Shown here piece after piece: positions 9,218 through 18,810 of a stretch of DNA of 64,000 nt; the first letter of the stretch is position 1; each line of letters begins with the position of its first letter. Source of the DNA: an uncultured beta proteobacterium. GTDB lineage: Bacteria; Pseudomonadota; Gammaproteobacteria; Burkholderiales; Burkholderiaceae_C. Position numbers and translations under genes: made by a program. The stretch is from positions 17,880 through 81,879 of the forward strand of contig CAIRAW010000028.1 in NCBI GenBank assembly GCA_903876735.1, written 5' to 3'. A model generated the notes under the pieces. That model saw only the letters and a program-made list of their open reading frames with translations, was not told the origin of the DNA and searched no databases.

Positions 9218-10962
9218 GCTTGCGGCGCGTTGGCCCAGTCCGGGTGCGCTCGCCAGGTCCTGACCCAATCCGCCAGTTCAGCTGCCGCCATCGCTGGCGC
9301 AATCGCATAGCCCTGACCCTGTTCGCACCCCATTTGCAGCAGCACCCGGCCGTGCTCGATGCTTTCCACCCCTTCGGCGATCACCTCGCGGCCCAGTGCC
9401 TTGATCAGACCGACGACACTGCGCAGAATGGCGCGGTCGTCGCTGTCGTCGAGCATGTCGGCGACGAAGCTCTGGTAGATCTTGACCTGTGCCACCGGCA
9501 ATTGTTTCAGGCAGGTCAGTGATGAGTGCCCACTGCCAAAATCGTCCAGGGTGAAGAGGACGCCAACCTGGCGGCAATCCTCCATTAAGCTTGCCACCTG
9601 GGCCGGATCGTTTATGGCGCAGGATTCCAGTACTTCAAGCACCAGTTGCGAGGGTTTGACCGCCGGATGCTGCGCCAGCAACTGGCGCAGGTGCGGCGCA
9701 AAGTCAGGCTGGTGCAAATGCCGGGTGCCGATATTGACGCTGACCGGCAGCGCGAGGCCCGTGTCCTGCCAGCGTTCGATTTGGGTCAGGACGCTCTCGA
9801 GTACCCATTGGCCGAGATCAACGGCCAGTGGATGGTCCAGGATCAGCGGCAGGAACCCGGCGCCGGGCAGCAGGCCATGTAGCGGATGCCGCCATCGGAT
9901 CAGTGCCTCAATGCTCACCACCTCGCCGCTGCGCAAGTTGACCGTGGGCTGGTAATGCAGCACGAACTCATGCTGGAGCAGGGCCCGGCGCAGGCGCTCC
10001 AGGCGCTCCTGGTGGCTGCGTATGCTGCGTTCCTGTTCGGCGTCAAAAACGTGGAAGCGGTTCTTGCCGGCCAGTTTGGCCTGGTACATGGCCTGATCGG
10101 CCTGGCGCAGCAATTGATCGCTGGTCACGTCTTCGCCCTGCGGGTAGAACGTGACCCCCAGACTGGCCGACACCTGAAGCATAAGGTCGCAAAATTGAAC
10201 CGGCTCCGAGGCCGCAGCCAGCAGACGCGCAAGCATGGGCGCGCTGGTGTCGACGTTGTTGACGTCCTGCAGCACGGCGACGAATTCATCGCCGCCCAGG
10301 CGGGCCAGGGTGTCGCTGTCGCGCAGGGCCTGCTTCATGCGCTCGCTCAGCGTGATCAGCAGGTGGTCGCCCGCCGCATGGCCGTGTTGGTCGTTGATCG
10401 CCTTGAAACCATCGAGGTCCAGAAAGGCCACGGCCAGCCGTTCGCTGCGGCGCTGCGTCTGCGTCAGCGCCTGCTCCATGCGGTCGGCCAGTAGGACACG
10501 ATTGGGCAGGCCGGTGAGATGGTCGTAGTGGGCGATTTGCTCGAGTTCGATCTGCTTGGCACCGAGTGCCTTGCGCAGTGCTTCGCGTTCCAGCAGATTG
10601 GAGATGCGCAGGCGCGCGCGCTCGACCCGGATCGGTTTCGTGATGTAGTCGTAGGCACCCAGGGCGAAGCCAGCGGCTTCGGCTTCCAGTCCTGACATGG
10701 CGCTGATGAAAATAACCGGGATCTGTTGCAGCTGCGGATCGGCCTTGAGCCGGCGGCAGACCTCGTAGCCGTCCATGTCCGGCATCATGACGTCAAGCAG
10801 GATCAGGTCGGGAATGGCTTTGGCCGCCAAGGCCAAACCCATGGCGCCGGAGGTTGCGATCTGCACCGAAAAGTCAGTCGCCAGCGCCGCCGCCAGCACC
10901 TGCAGATTGACCGGCGTGTCGTCAATGGCCAGGATTCTGGGGCGGGTTTTGGGTTGGGTCAT
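9196..10962 (-). CDS. Response regulator with REC, GGDEF and EAL domains (c-di-GMP turnover)
   Basis: The 588-residue protein has a CheY-like receiver (about 1-125; ILAIDDTP acid pair, phospho-Asp in LILLDVMMPDMDGYEV, KPI lysine), a GGDEF diguanylate cyclase domain (intact GGDEF near 250, with an inhibitory RxxD site RDSD exactly five residues before it) and an EAL phosphodiesterase domain (EALIRW near 350, EVLES, DDFGSGHSS, AEGVES, QGYAIAP). Most catalytic residues of both activities remain. One change stands out: the conserved KIDQSFV reads KIYQSFV (codon 9475-9477). No membrane or DNA-binding segment is seen, so it is a cytoplasmic output. It ends a four-gene signalling block, and its receiver is a close copy of that in the gene at 11718. 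ATG 10962 is preferred over GTG 10965. Confidence 0.93.
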   Translation of the reverse strand: MTQPKTRPRILAIDDTPVNLQVLAAALATDFSVQIATSGAMGLALAAKAIPDLILLDVMMPDMDGYEVCRRLKADPQLQQIPVIFISAMSGLEAEAAGFALGAYDYITKPIRVERARLRISNLLEREALRKALGAKQIELEQIAHYDHLTGLPNRVLLADRMEQALTQTQRRSERLAVAFLDLDGFKAINDQHGHAAGDHLLITLSERMKQALRDSDTLARLGGDEFVAVLQDVNNVDTSAPMLARLLAAASEPVQFCDLMLQVSASLGVTFYPQGEDVTSDQLLRQADQAMYQAKLAGKNRFHVFDAEQERSIRSHQERLERLRRALLQHEFVLHYQPTVNLRSGEVVSIEALIRWRHPLHGLLPGAGFLPLILDHPLAVDLGQWVLESVLTQIERWQDTGLALPVSVNIGTRHLHQPDFAPHLRQLLAQHPAVKPSQLVLEVLESCAINDPAQVASLMEDCRQVGVLFTLDDFGSGHSSLTCLKQLPVAQVKIYQSFVADMLDDSDDRAILRSVVGLIKALGREVIAEGVESIEHGRVLLQMGCEQGQGYAIAPAMAAAELADWVRTWRAHPDWANAPQAKPGAAL

Positions 10963-11055
10963 CACGTATTCCGCGTTGTCGACTTTTCAGGGATACGCCA
11001 TTGAGTTGGGGATGGTAATGGCAATCGTGCTGCGGTAGGGTATGACCAGTGGATC

Positions 11056-11682
11056 TCAGAGTGAGATCAGACCTTCCCGAATGGCGTACTGGGTCAGTTC
11101 CGCAATGTTGTGCAATTCCAGCTTGCGCATGATATTGCGTCGGTGCACCTCGACCGTGCCGGGCGCAATGAACAGGCTTTCACCAATGGCGCTGGAGGTC
11201 ATGCCCTTGGCGATCATTTTCAGGACATCGATCTCTCGGCGTCCAAGTTTGACCTGCATTGCGCTGCCGGGCGGTGACTTGACCAGCATCGCCGCGCATT
11301 CCTGGCACAGGTAGCGGTTACCCGCCGCGACTGCGCGAATGCCCAGCAACAGTTCATCACGCCCAGCCGTCTTGCTCACGTAGCCAAGGGCGCCGGCGTC
11401 GAGCATCTGCACCACATGGCGACGATCCAGGTGCGTTGAAAGCGCCAGCACTTTGACTGCCGGGCACTCTTTGACGATGCGCCGCGTCAGCTCGATGCCG
11501 TCGAAGCCGGGAATGGCGATGTCCGTCAGTACCAGGTCGGGTGCCAGCTCATGCACCAGCGCCAGCGCGGCTTCGCCGCTGCCGGCCTCACCTGCCACTA
11601 CGAAGTCGGGCACGCGCTCAAGCACGGTGCGCAGGGATTCCCGAACGATGGCGTGGTCGTCAACGAGCAATATGCGGATCAT
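11056..11682 (-). CDS. NarL/FixJ-family response regulator (REC-LuxR HTH)
   Basis: A 208-residue two-component regulator. The receiver begins MIRILLVDDHAIVRESL, with the phospho-Asp in LVLTDIAIPGFDG near residue 54, Thr/Ser switch in ALSTH and Lys in VSKTAG. The C-terminal LuxR-type helix-turn-helix runs from LGRREIDVLKMIAKGMT through GTVEVHRRNIMRKL. Its partner is very probably the HisKA_3-type kinase directly upstream, which is the kinase class that pairs with NarL-type regulators. I start at ATG 11682 because the receiver fold starts there and AAAGGA precedes it; an alternative ATG at 11721 overlaps the kinase stop as ATGA and would add 13 residues. About 90 bases separate it from the GGDEF-EAL gene, enough for a separate promoter, though none is obvious. 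Confidence 0.93.
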   Translation of the reverse strand: MIRILLVDDHAIVRESLRTVLERVPDFVVAGEAGSGEAALALVHELAPDLVLTDIAIPGFDGIELTRRIVKECPAVKVLALSTHLDRRHVVQMLDAGALGYVSKTAGRDELLLGIRAVAAGNRYLCQECAAMLVKSPPGSAMQVKLGRREIDVLKMIAKGMTSSAIGESLFIAPGTVEVHRRNIMRKLELHNIAELTQYAIREGLISL

Positions 11683-11717
11683 GGAGGGTTTCCTTTTCGG
11701 GTCGGTGTTACTTCTGC

Positions 11718-12858
<1,141 letters not shown>

Positions 12859-12866
<8 letters not shown>

Positions 12867-15800
12867 CGGTGCCCCCAATCCAGCCATGGGTCCGTGCGAT
12901 CTGGCGCAGGCGCGTCAGGGCCAACTCGAATTGATAGGATTCCAGCGCTTTCGCCACTTCGGTCAACGCCCCGGCCAGAACGGTCTGCGCCAGCGTGTCC
13001 TGCAAATCTCTAAACCGGACGATGGCATCGAATTCGTTGTGTTCGAGCAAGGGTTCAAGCTCGCGCAACAGGATGCGCAAGCGTGCGACATCGGGCACCC
13101 GGTCTGCTGCTGAAGCTGCGGCGGGAAGCCACCTCGCGAGCAGGGCGGCCAGCCGATCAAACGACACCGGTTTCGTCAGTACATCGTCCATGCCCGCATC
13201 CAGGCATTGCTTTCGGTCTTCCAGGTAGGCATGGGCGGTCAAGCCGATGATCGCGCGCCGCGCCAGACCGTCCTTCGCTTCGCCTTGCCTGATCTGCAGC
13301 GTGGCATCGCAACCGCCCAGCATCGGCATCTGCATGTCCATCAGGATCAGTTGCGCCGACTCGCCATGCGCGATTGCGCTCAGGGCCTGCTGACCGTTTT
13401 CTGCCGCAACCACGACGACGCCCAGTTTCTTGAGCAGCACCTCAATCAGACGGCGATGGTCCGCGTTGTCCTCCACCAGCAGCACGCGCCCCGGCCCCGG
13501 AATCAGGCTTGCAAGCGCGCCGGTTTCGACCGCAACTGGCGCTTGCGACTGCTGCTGCAGGGCATCAGCGGCGAGTCGCGGCACCTGGACGCGAAACCAG
13601 AAACGTGAGCCTTGGCTGCCACTGCTTTCAACCCCCACATCGCCGCCCATGGCCAGGGACAGCGTGCGCACGATGGACAGGCCCAGCCCGGTTCCGCCAA
13701 AGTTGCGCGTGGTCGAGTTGTCGCCCTGTGAAAAGGGCTGGAACAGCAAGTCGCGCTGGCCCTGCGGGACACCAGCGCCGGTGTCATGCACGGAAAATTC
13801 AAGTATGGCCTGCTCCGCTGCGCAGGCAATCTCGCGACCCTCAACGCGTATGCTTCCCTCTCGGGTGAACTTGATGGCATTGCTGACCAGGTTGGAGAGC
13901 ATCTGCGTCAGGCGGTGCGGGTCACCCAGAAAAAGGGTGAACGGGCCCTGCCAGTCGGTCTCGATCTGCAGACCCTTGGCTTTGACGATGGGGGCAAACA
14001 GCCTGCCGGTTTCTCCCATGAGCTGAGCCGGCGAAAAAGTAATTGACTCCAGCTCGACCCTGCCGGCCTCAATCTTGGAGAGATCGAGAATGTCGTTGAG
14101 CAGCGTCAGCAGGGTCTGGCCTGTGTTGTAGATGGTGCGGGCATAGTCCAGCCGGTCGGCCTCAATCACGCCTGGCATCAACAGCACCTGTGCCATGCCC
14201 AGGATGCCGTTCATCGGGGTGCGGATTTCATGGCTCATGGTGGCCAGAAAACGGCTCTTGGCATTGCTGGCGGCTTCGGCCGCCTGTTTGGCGGCCTGAA
14301 ATTCGGTGACATCGATGCGAAAACCGACAGTCAGACCACCTTCGGTGTGACGCTCCCGGATCTTGAGCCAGCGGCCATTGTCAAGCTGCTGTGTCCATTC
14401 CTGATCGCTCAGGTGATGGTTGGCCATGCGCTGGGCAATCCACTCTTCCTCGTGCCCGACGGCCGCCGGGTACTGGCCGTGCGCGACGCCATAGCGGATG
14501 ATTTCTTCAAAGCTGCGACCGGGCTCCATGATGGGTGCCGAGGTGCTGTAAACATCGCGGTACTGCTGGTTGCAGTAGACCAGACGGTCCTGCGCATCAA
14601 AAATGACAAAGGCTTCGCCAATGGTCTCAATCGAGGTCCGCAGCAGCGCCTCAGCCTCTATCAACTGTTGTTCCTTCTGCCTGCGCTGTGTGATGTCGCG
14701 CGCGGCGCAATAGAGCACGCGCTGCCCGTCGATGAACATGGCGCGCGCGTCGATCTCGACCTCGATCAGATGGCCATCCAGACGCTGGTGTCGGGTTTCA
14801 AATCGGGCGCGATCGTTGCTGTCCAGCAGTGCCTGGTTGCGCTTGCGGATTTCGTCCCACGGATCCTGTTTGTCCCAGTCCGTTATCCGGCTTGTGCCAA
14901 TCGCGCTCTGGTCGTAACCCAGCAGGTTCAGGAATGCCGGGTTGGCCTCGATCAGCACACCGTCCGCATCGACGATGTGGATGCCGTCGCTCGTTGTTTC
15001 CAGAATGGCCTTCAGACGCACGCGCTCACGATCGAGTTCACGCGTGCGTTTGTCCACCAGGTCCGAGACGATCGCGTATTGTTGCGAGCGCCGGCGCAGG
15101 TGCAAGGCCGACAGGATTGCAATCAGCAGGCCCAGCGCAAGCATCTGGCTACTCTTTGCCCGGTCGATGCCAAAGCTGCCCGCTTTGGGTCGGATGACAG
15201 CGCGCCAGGAGCGTCCGGCCACATTCAGCTGGCGACTCAGCACCAGGCCCTTGTCGACCGAAGCGGATGGAGCAGGGACGACTTGCGCCGGATACAGGCC
15301 TTGCGCGGCACCCGCAGCAGCATCGTCAAACAGACTCAGTTCGAGACGGGAGGCGGCCTGCTTCTCGCCGCTTTCAACCAGATCGCTAATGCGCGCCAGC
15401 GCCAGCACGAAGCCCTTGAGGCGGATTGGGCGTTGCGTCCGATCCGGCGGCAGCAGACCGTGCTGGTAGACCGGTCTGGCAATGAGAAACGCGTCGTGTG
15501 CGGCTTGCGCCGGATTCCAGGCCAGCGCAGCGCTTGCCGTCAGGGTGCCCGACGCCGCGGTTTGTTCCAGAAAGGCGCGCTGCGCCGGGTCCGCGGCCAG
15601 ATCCAGGCCGAGCAGGTCTTCGTTGCCGCTCATGGGAGCGGCAAAATAGAGCGGGTAATATTCGGACCGGCGCGCCGCTGTCACCAGGCTTGTGTCGGCG
15701 CGGCGTTCCGTGAAGTCAAAGTGGGTCAGACCGTCCTGCCGTGCGCTGGCAACAAAGCGCTCACGCTGTGCGTGCGCCACGCGCGCCACCCAGGCCCGCA

Positions 15801-16185
15801 TTTGTGTCTTTGACTCGTTGGCGTACACGGTCGGCGTCAGTTTTTGAAAAGTCGCGCGGTCAACCTCGCTGCTGGCATCGTAGAAGAGGCCCAGTTGGAC
15901 CAGTTCGTTCAGCGCAGACTGGATGCTGGCTTCAAGGCGGTCCAGTCTTTCATTGGCCTGGTCGTGAAAGTCGGCTTCCGCCCGGTCCTGTTCGTTGCTG
16001 CGCAGGAAAGCCGCCACAATGAACGTCATGAGGGCCACCAGCAGGCCGATCCATAACCACTTCAGGGGGCTGGCGGCAAGCGAGAATTTTCGCTCATCTC
16101 TGTTCCCGCACGAGCTTGGCGTGCGGGGCATGGAAGGGGTCATCGGGGGCGGGTTTGGGGTGAACGGCAGCAGATTATCCGTCAT
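12859..16185 (-). CDS. CHASE/PAS hybrid sensor histidine kinase
   Basis: This 1108-residue membrane sensor has a transmembrane helix near 42-64 (WLWIGLLVALMTFIVAAFL), a periplasmic CHASE-type domain (about 80-335; RATFQKLTP, DLAADPAQRAFLEQ), a second helix near 345-362, two PAS domains (from ILETTSDGIHIVDADG and from TIETIGEAFVIFDAQD), HisKA with SHEIRTPMNGILGMAQ near 645, an HATPase domain (LSNLVSNAIKFT, GTGLGLSIVRTL) and a receiver from RVLLVEDNADHRRL (phospho-Asp in LILMDMQMPMLGG). After the receiver, about 100 helical residues follow, but no HxxKG Hpt motif is visible. ATG 16185 is preferred over GTG 16194. It heads the block of two kinases, a NarL regulator and a c-di-GMP enzyme. CHASE ligands are unknown here. 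Confidence 0.93.
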
Positions 16186-16188
16186 CAA

Positions 16189-16243
16189 GCCCACCCTTGT
16201 GGGGCCACGCGCAGCCCCCTGTACGGGGGGCGGGATGCCCGGG
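16189..16243. repeat. Cluster of GC-palindromes between dcuB and the hybrid kinase gene
   Basis: Three short hairpins follow one another: GCCCAC/GTGGGGC (16189-16205), GCCCCC/GGGGGGC around a TGTAC loop (16214-16231) and CGGG/CCCG around ATG (16231-16241). There is no T-run on either strand, so it is not a standard terminator. It fills the 60 bases between the two minus-strand genes and resembles REP-type elements; it may protect or shape the 3' end of the dcuB transcript. Confidence 0.5.
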
Positions 16244-16245
16244 TA

Positions 16246-17586
16246 TTAGACCAGGCCGCGAGCTGATGCCAGCAGGTAACCGATCAGGCACGAGGTGGAG
16301 ACGCCGATCAGCCCGGGCAGGATGAAGCTGTGGTTGATCACGTACTTGCCGATGCGGGTCGTGCCGGAACGGTCGAATTGGATCGCAGCCAGATCGCTGG
16401 GGTAGGTCGGCAGGATGTAGTATCCATAGGACGCAGCGGCGAAGGCGACGATGTAGCCCGGGGGCACGCCGATGGCCAGACCCACCGGCACCATCGCGAC
16501 GATGGCAGCCGCCTGCGAGTTGACGAGTTTGGACACCAGCAGCAGCGCAATGGCGTAGGTCCAGGGTTGTGTCTTCACCAGGTCCGCCAGCGCCGACTTG
16601 AATTCCGGCAGGTGCGCTTCAAACACGGTGTCAGCCATCCACGCGATGCCGAACACGGCGACCACAGCGATCATGCCGGCGCGAAACACTTCGGTCTTGC
16701 CAATCAGCGTCGGATCCGTTTTAGTGAACAGCAGGATCAGCGCGCCAGCGAACATCATGAACATCTGGATCGTGAGTACCATGGACAGGGGCTTTCCGCC
16801 GACCAGCGGACGCAGCGACTGGAAGGCGCCCAGGAAGGCCACGAGGGCTATGGCACCGACGAAGATCCACATCGCCGTCCATTGCGCTGTTGCCAGTTTC
16901 TTGCCGAGCAGGGTGGCGGTTTCACCGTAGACGACCTTGCGCTGTTCCGGGTCGGCAATGCGTTTCTGGAATTCCTCATCCTTGTCCAGATCTTTGCCGC
17001 GGAACCAGCTGAAGACGCCGATCATCAGCACGCCGGCCAGCGTCGATGGAATGGTGATCGACAGCACGCCGATGAAGTCGATGACCTGACCGGCGACCGG
17101 CACCTTGGCCAGGAAGGCGACCAGCGAAACGACGGCGACCGAGACCGGGCTGGCCAGAATGCCCATCTGGCTGGCGATGGAAGACGCCGCCATCGGGCGC
17201 TCGGGCCGGATGTTGTTCTTGATGGCGATGTCGTAAATGATGGGCAGCATGGTGTAGACCACGTGCCCGGTGCCGCACAGCATGGTCAGCAGACAGGTCA
17301 CAAACGGCGCGAGGATGGAGACGTATTTGGGGTTGCGGCGCAGGGCTTTTTCGGCGCCCACCAGCAGGACTTCGAGCCCGCCCGAGGCCTGCAATGTGGC
17401 CGAGGCCGCCACCACGGCAATGATGGTCAGCATCACGTCGACCGGCGGTTTGCCGGGAGCGAGCTTGAACACGAACGTCATGATGACGATACCGATACCG
17501 CCGAGCAGGCCGAGTGCGACCCCTCCCTTGCGTGCGCCGTAGAACAGACATACCAAAATGACTGCCAATTGCAGCATAACGTCCAT
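16246..17586 (-). CDS. dcuB: Anaerobic C4-dicarboxylate transporter DcuB
   Basis: An inner-membrane antiporter that exchanges fumarate, malate or aspartate for succinate during fumarate respiration. The 446-residue protein is hydrophobic throughout and follows E. coli DcuB from memory nearly segment by segment: [20 protein letters not shown] at the start, [48 protein letters not shown], a hydrophilic loop [25 protein letters not shown], and the tail [34 protein letters not shown]. These match DcuB better than DcuA. The ATG at 17586 follows an AAAGG. A near-consensus FNR box lies about 90 bases upstream, in line with anaerobic expression. The gene implies fumarate as an electron acceptor or C4-dicarboxylate exchange under low oxygen. 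Confidence 0.95.
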   Translation of the reverse strand: MDVMLQLAVILVCLFYGARKGGVALGLLGGIGIVIMTFVFKLAPGKPPVDVMLTIIAVVAASATLQASGGLEVLLVGAEKALRRNPKYVSILAPFVTCLLTMLCGTGHVVYTMLPIIYDIAIKNNIRPERPMAASSIASQMGILASPVSVAVVSLVAFLAKVPVAGQVIDFIGVLSITIPSTLAGVLMIGVFSWFRGKDLDKDEEFQKRIADPEQRKVVYGETATLLGKKLATAQWTAMWIFVGAIALVAFLGAFQSLRPLVGGKPLSMVLTIQMFMMFAGALILLFTKTDPTLIGKTEVFRAGMIAVVAVFGIAWMADTVFEAHLPEFKSALADLVKTQPWTYAIALLLVSKLVNSQAAAIVAMVPVGLAIGVPPGYIVAFAAASYGYYILPTYPSDLAAIQFDRSGTTRIGKYVINHSFILPGLIGVSTSCLIGYLLASARGLV

Positions 17587-17675
17587 AGTTGATTACCTTT
17601 CTTTTGAATCAGAATCGAGCCAAGCGCAATGTAAACGAAATAAGGGTAAACCCTAGGCTCGGAGCTTGCTCGTTC

Positions 17676-17689
17676 TTGATCTAAATCAG
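17676..17689. promoter_or_regulatory. FNR/ANR-type box upstream of dcuB
   Basis: The sequence TTGATCTAAATCAG matches the FNR consensus TTGAT-N4-ATCAA at nine of ten positions. Its centre (17682.5) is about 96 bases before the dcuB start codon; a class II promoter centred at -41.5 would start transcription near 17641, leaving a 55-base leader. The next gene on that strand upstream ends at 17728, so the box lies in true intergenic sequence. A CGGCTG-AAT-CAGCCG hairpin at 17695-17709 sits beside it, perhaps ending the esterase transcript. Confidence 0.7.
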
Positions 17690-17727
17690 CCCGGCGGCTG
17701 AATCAGCCGTAGCAGGGCCGAGCCACC

Positions 17728-18792
17728 TCAGGACCTGGCTTGCAGGAACTTGCCAATTTCGGCCAGGGCTTGCTGGCCTTCGGGCAAATCGGGGTGGAAG
17801 ATCTGCCAGACATGGACCATGTGCGGCCACGTTTGCAAGCTCACAGGGGAGCCGGCAGCGCGTGCCTTGTTGACATAGCGCTGGCTGTCGTCGCGCAGCA
17901 TTTCCATGTCGCTGGCCTGCACCAGCAGCGGTGGCAGCCCGGAGAGATCGCCAAACACCGGCGACACCAGTGGATCACAGGGTCGAATCCGGTTTGCGAG
18001 CCAACTGCCCCAGAGCAGGACGCTGCGGGGAATTTTGGTCAGGGACTTGAACAAGGGGCCGAGCATCGGATCGGTGGCGAGATTGCTCTTCAGGCTTGGG
18101 CTGCCCAGCGTGCCATCGGTGGCGGGTGACAGTGCCACGGCCGCATCGGGCGCACGCAAACCCTGGTCGCGCACCCAGGCGACCAGCGAAAGCGTGAGGT
18201 TGCCGCCGGCGGAGTCGCCCGCGACAAAAATGGCACTGGCCGTTGCAGGCGCAGCCGGACCGTTGGCCAGCAGCCAGCGGTAGGCACTGCGGCTGTCCTC
18301 GATGCCGGCCATGCGCGGGTGTTCGGGCATCAAACGGTAGTCGATGGCCAGTACGGCAGCATTGGCGAGCTCCGACAGTTTGCTGGTGAGACGGCGGTGG
18401 CTTTTCGGGCTGCCCATGGTGTAGGCGCCACCGTGGATGTAGAGCAGGCGCCGCCCGTTGTCGACGCCCGGGGCCTGCACCCATTCGGCAGCGACTCCGC
18501 CCGCATCGACCGGGGTGATTTGCACTCCGACGGTGTCGCTTTCAAACATGCTGTCCATGTAGCGGCGCAGCACGGCAAGATGCTGGCGCCGCGGTGTGCT
18601 GCTGATGATTTCGGTAATGCCGCTCAGCGATGCCACCACCGCAAGATGTTCGGGGCTTGGCGGCGCAACCGCTCCGCTGCGCTCGGGCGCCACCTGGTCG
18701 AAGGCGCTCAGGTCGGGTCCGCGCAGGTAGAAGACCGTGATGGCCCAGACCAGGGCCACGAGGGCCAGCAGGGCGAAAAGAATGGTCGTCAT
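17728..18792 (-). CDS. Alpha/beta hydrolase, hormone-sensitive-lipase (family IV) esterase
   Basis: The 354-residue protein has a single N-terminal hydrophobic helix (residues 3-24), then a family IV esterase fold. It shows the oxyanion motif HGGAYTMG near 119, the nucleophile elbow GDSAGG near 192, and the C-terminal catalytic His in HMVHVWQIFHP near 324; an Asp for the triad is available in QASDMEMLRDD. The N-terminal helix may anchor the enzyme to the membrane or be an uncleaved signal. The substrate cannot be read; relatives hydrolyse short- to medium-chain esters. GGGAGAAC precedes the ATG. It lies 18 bases after rlhA and probably shares its transcript. Confidence 0.9.
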   Translation of the reverse strand: MTTILFALLALVALVWAITVFYLRGPDLSAFDQVAPERSGAVAPPSPEHLAVVASLSGITEIISSTPRRQHLAVLRRYMDSMFESDTVGVQITPVDAGGVAAEWVQAPGVDNGRRLLYIHGGAYTMGSPKSHRRLTSKLSELANAAVLAIDYRLMPEHPRMAGIEDSRSAYRWLLANGPAAPATASAIFVAGDSAGGNLTLSLVAWVRDQGLRAPDAAVALSPATDGTLGSPSLKSNLATDPMLGPLFKSLTKIPRSVLLWGSWLANRIRPCDPLVSPVFGDLSGLPPLLVQASDMEMLRDDSQRYVNKARAAGSPVSLQTWPHMVHVWQIFHPDLPEGQQALAEIGKFLQARS

Positions 18793-18810
18793 GTCATGGT
18801 TCTCCCTTGT

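Noticed and set aside
16330..17592. A 420-codon frame antisense to dcuB, rich in Asp, His and Gln
   Set aside because: The composition is the complement of hydrophobic membrane codons. dcuB matches its family over the full length.
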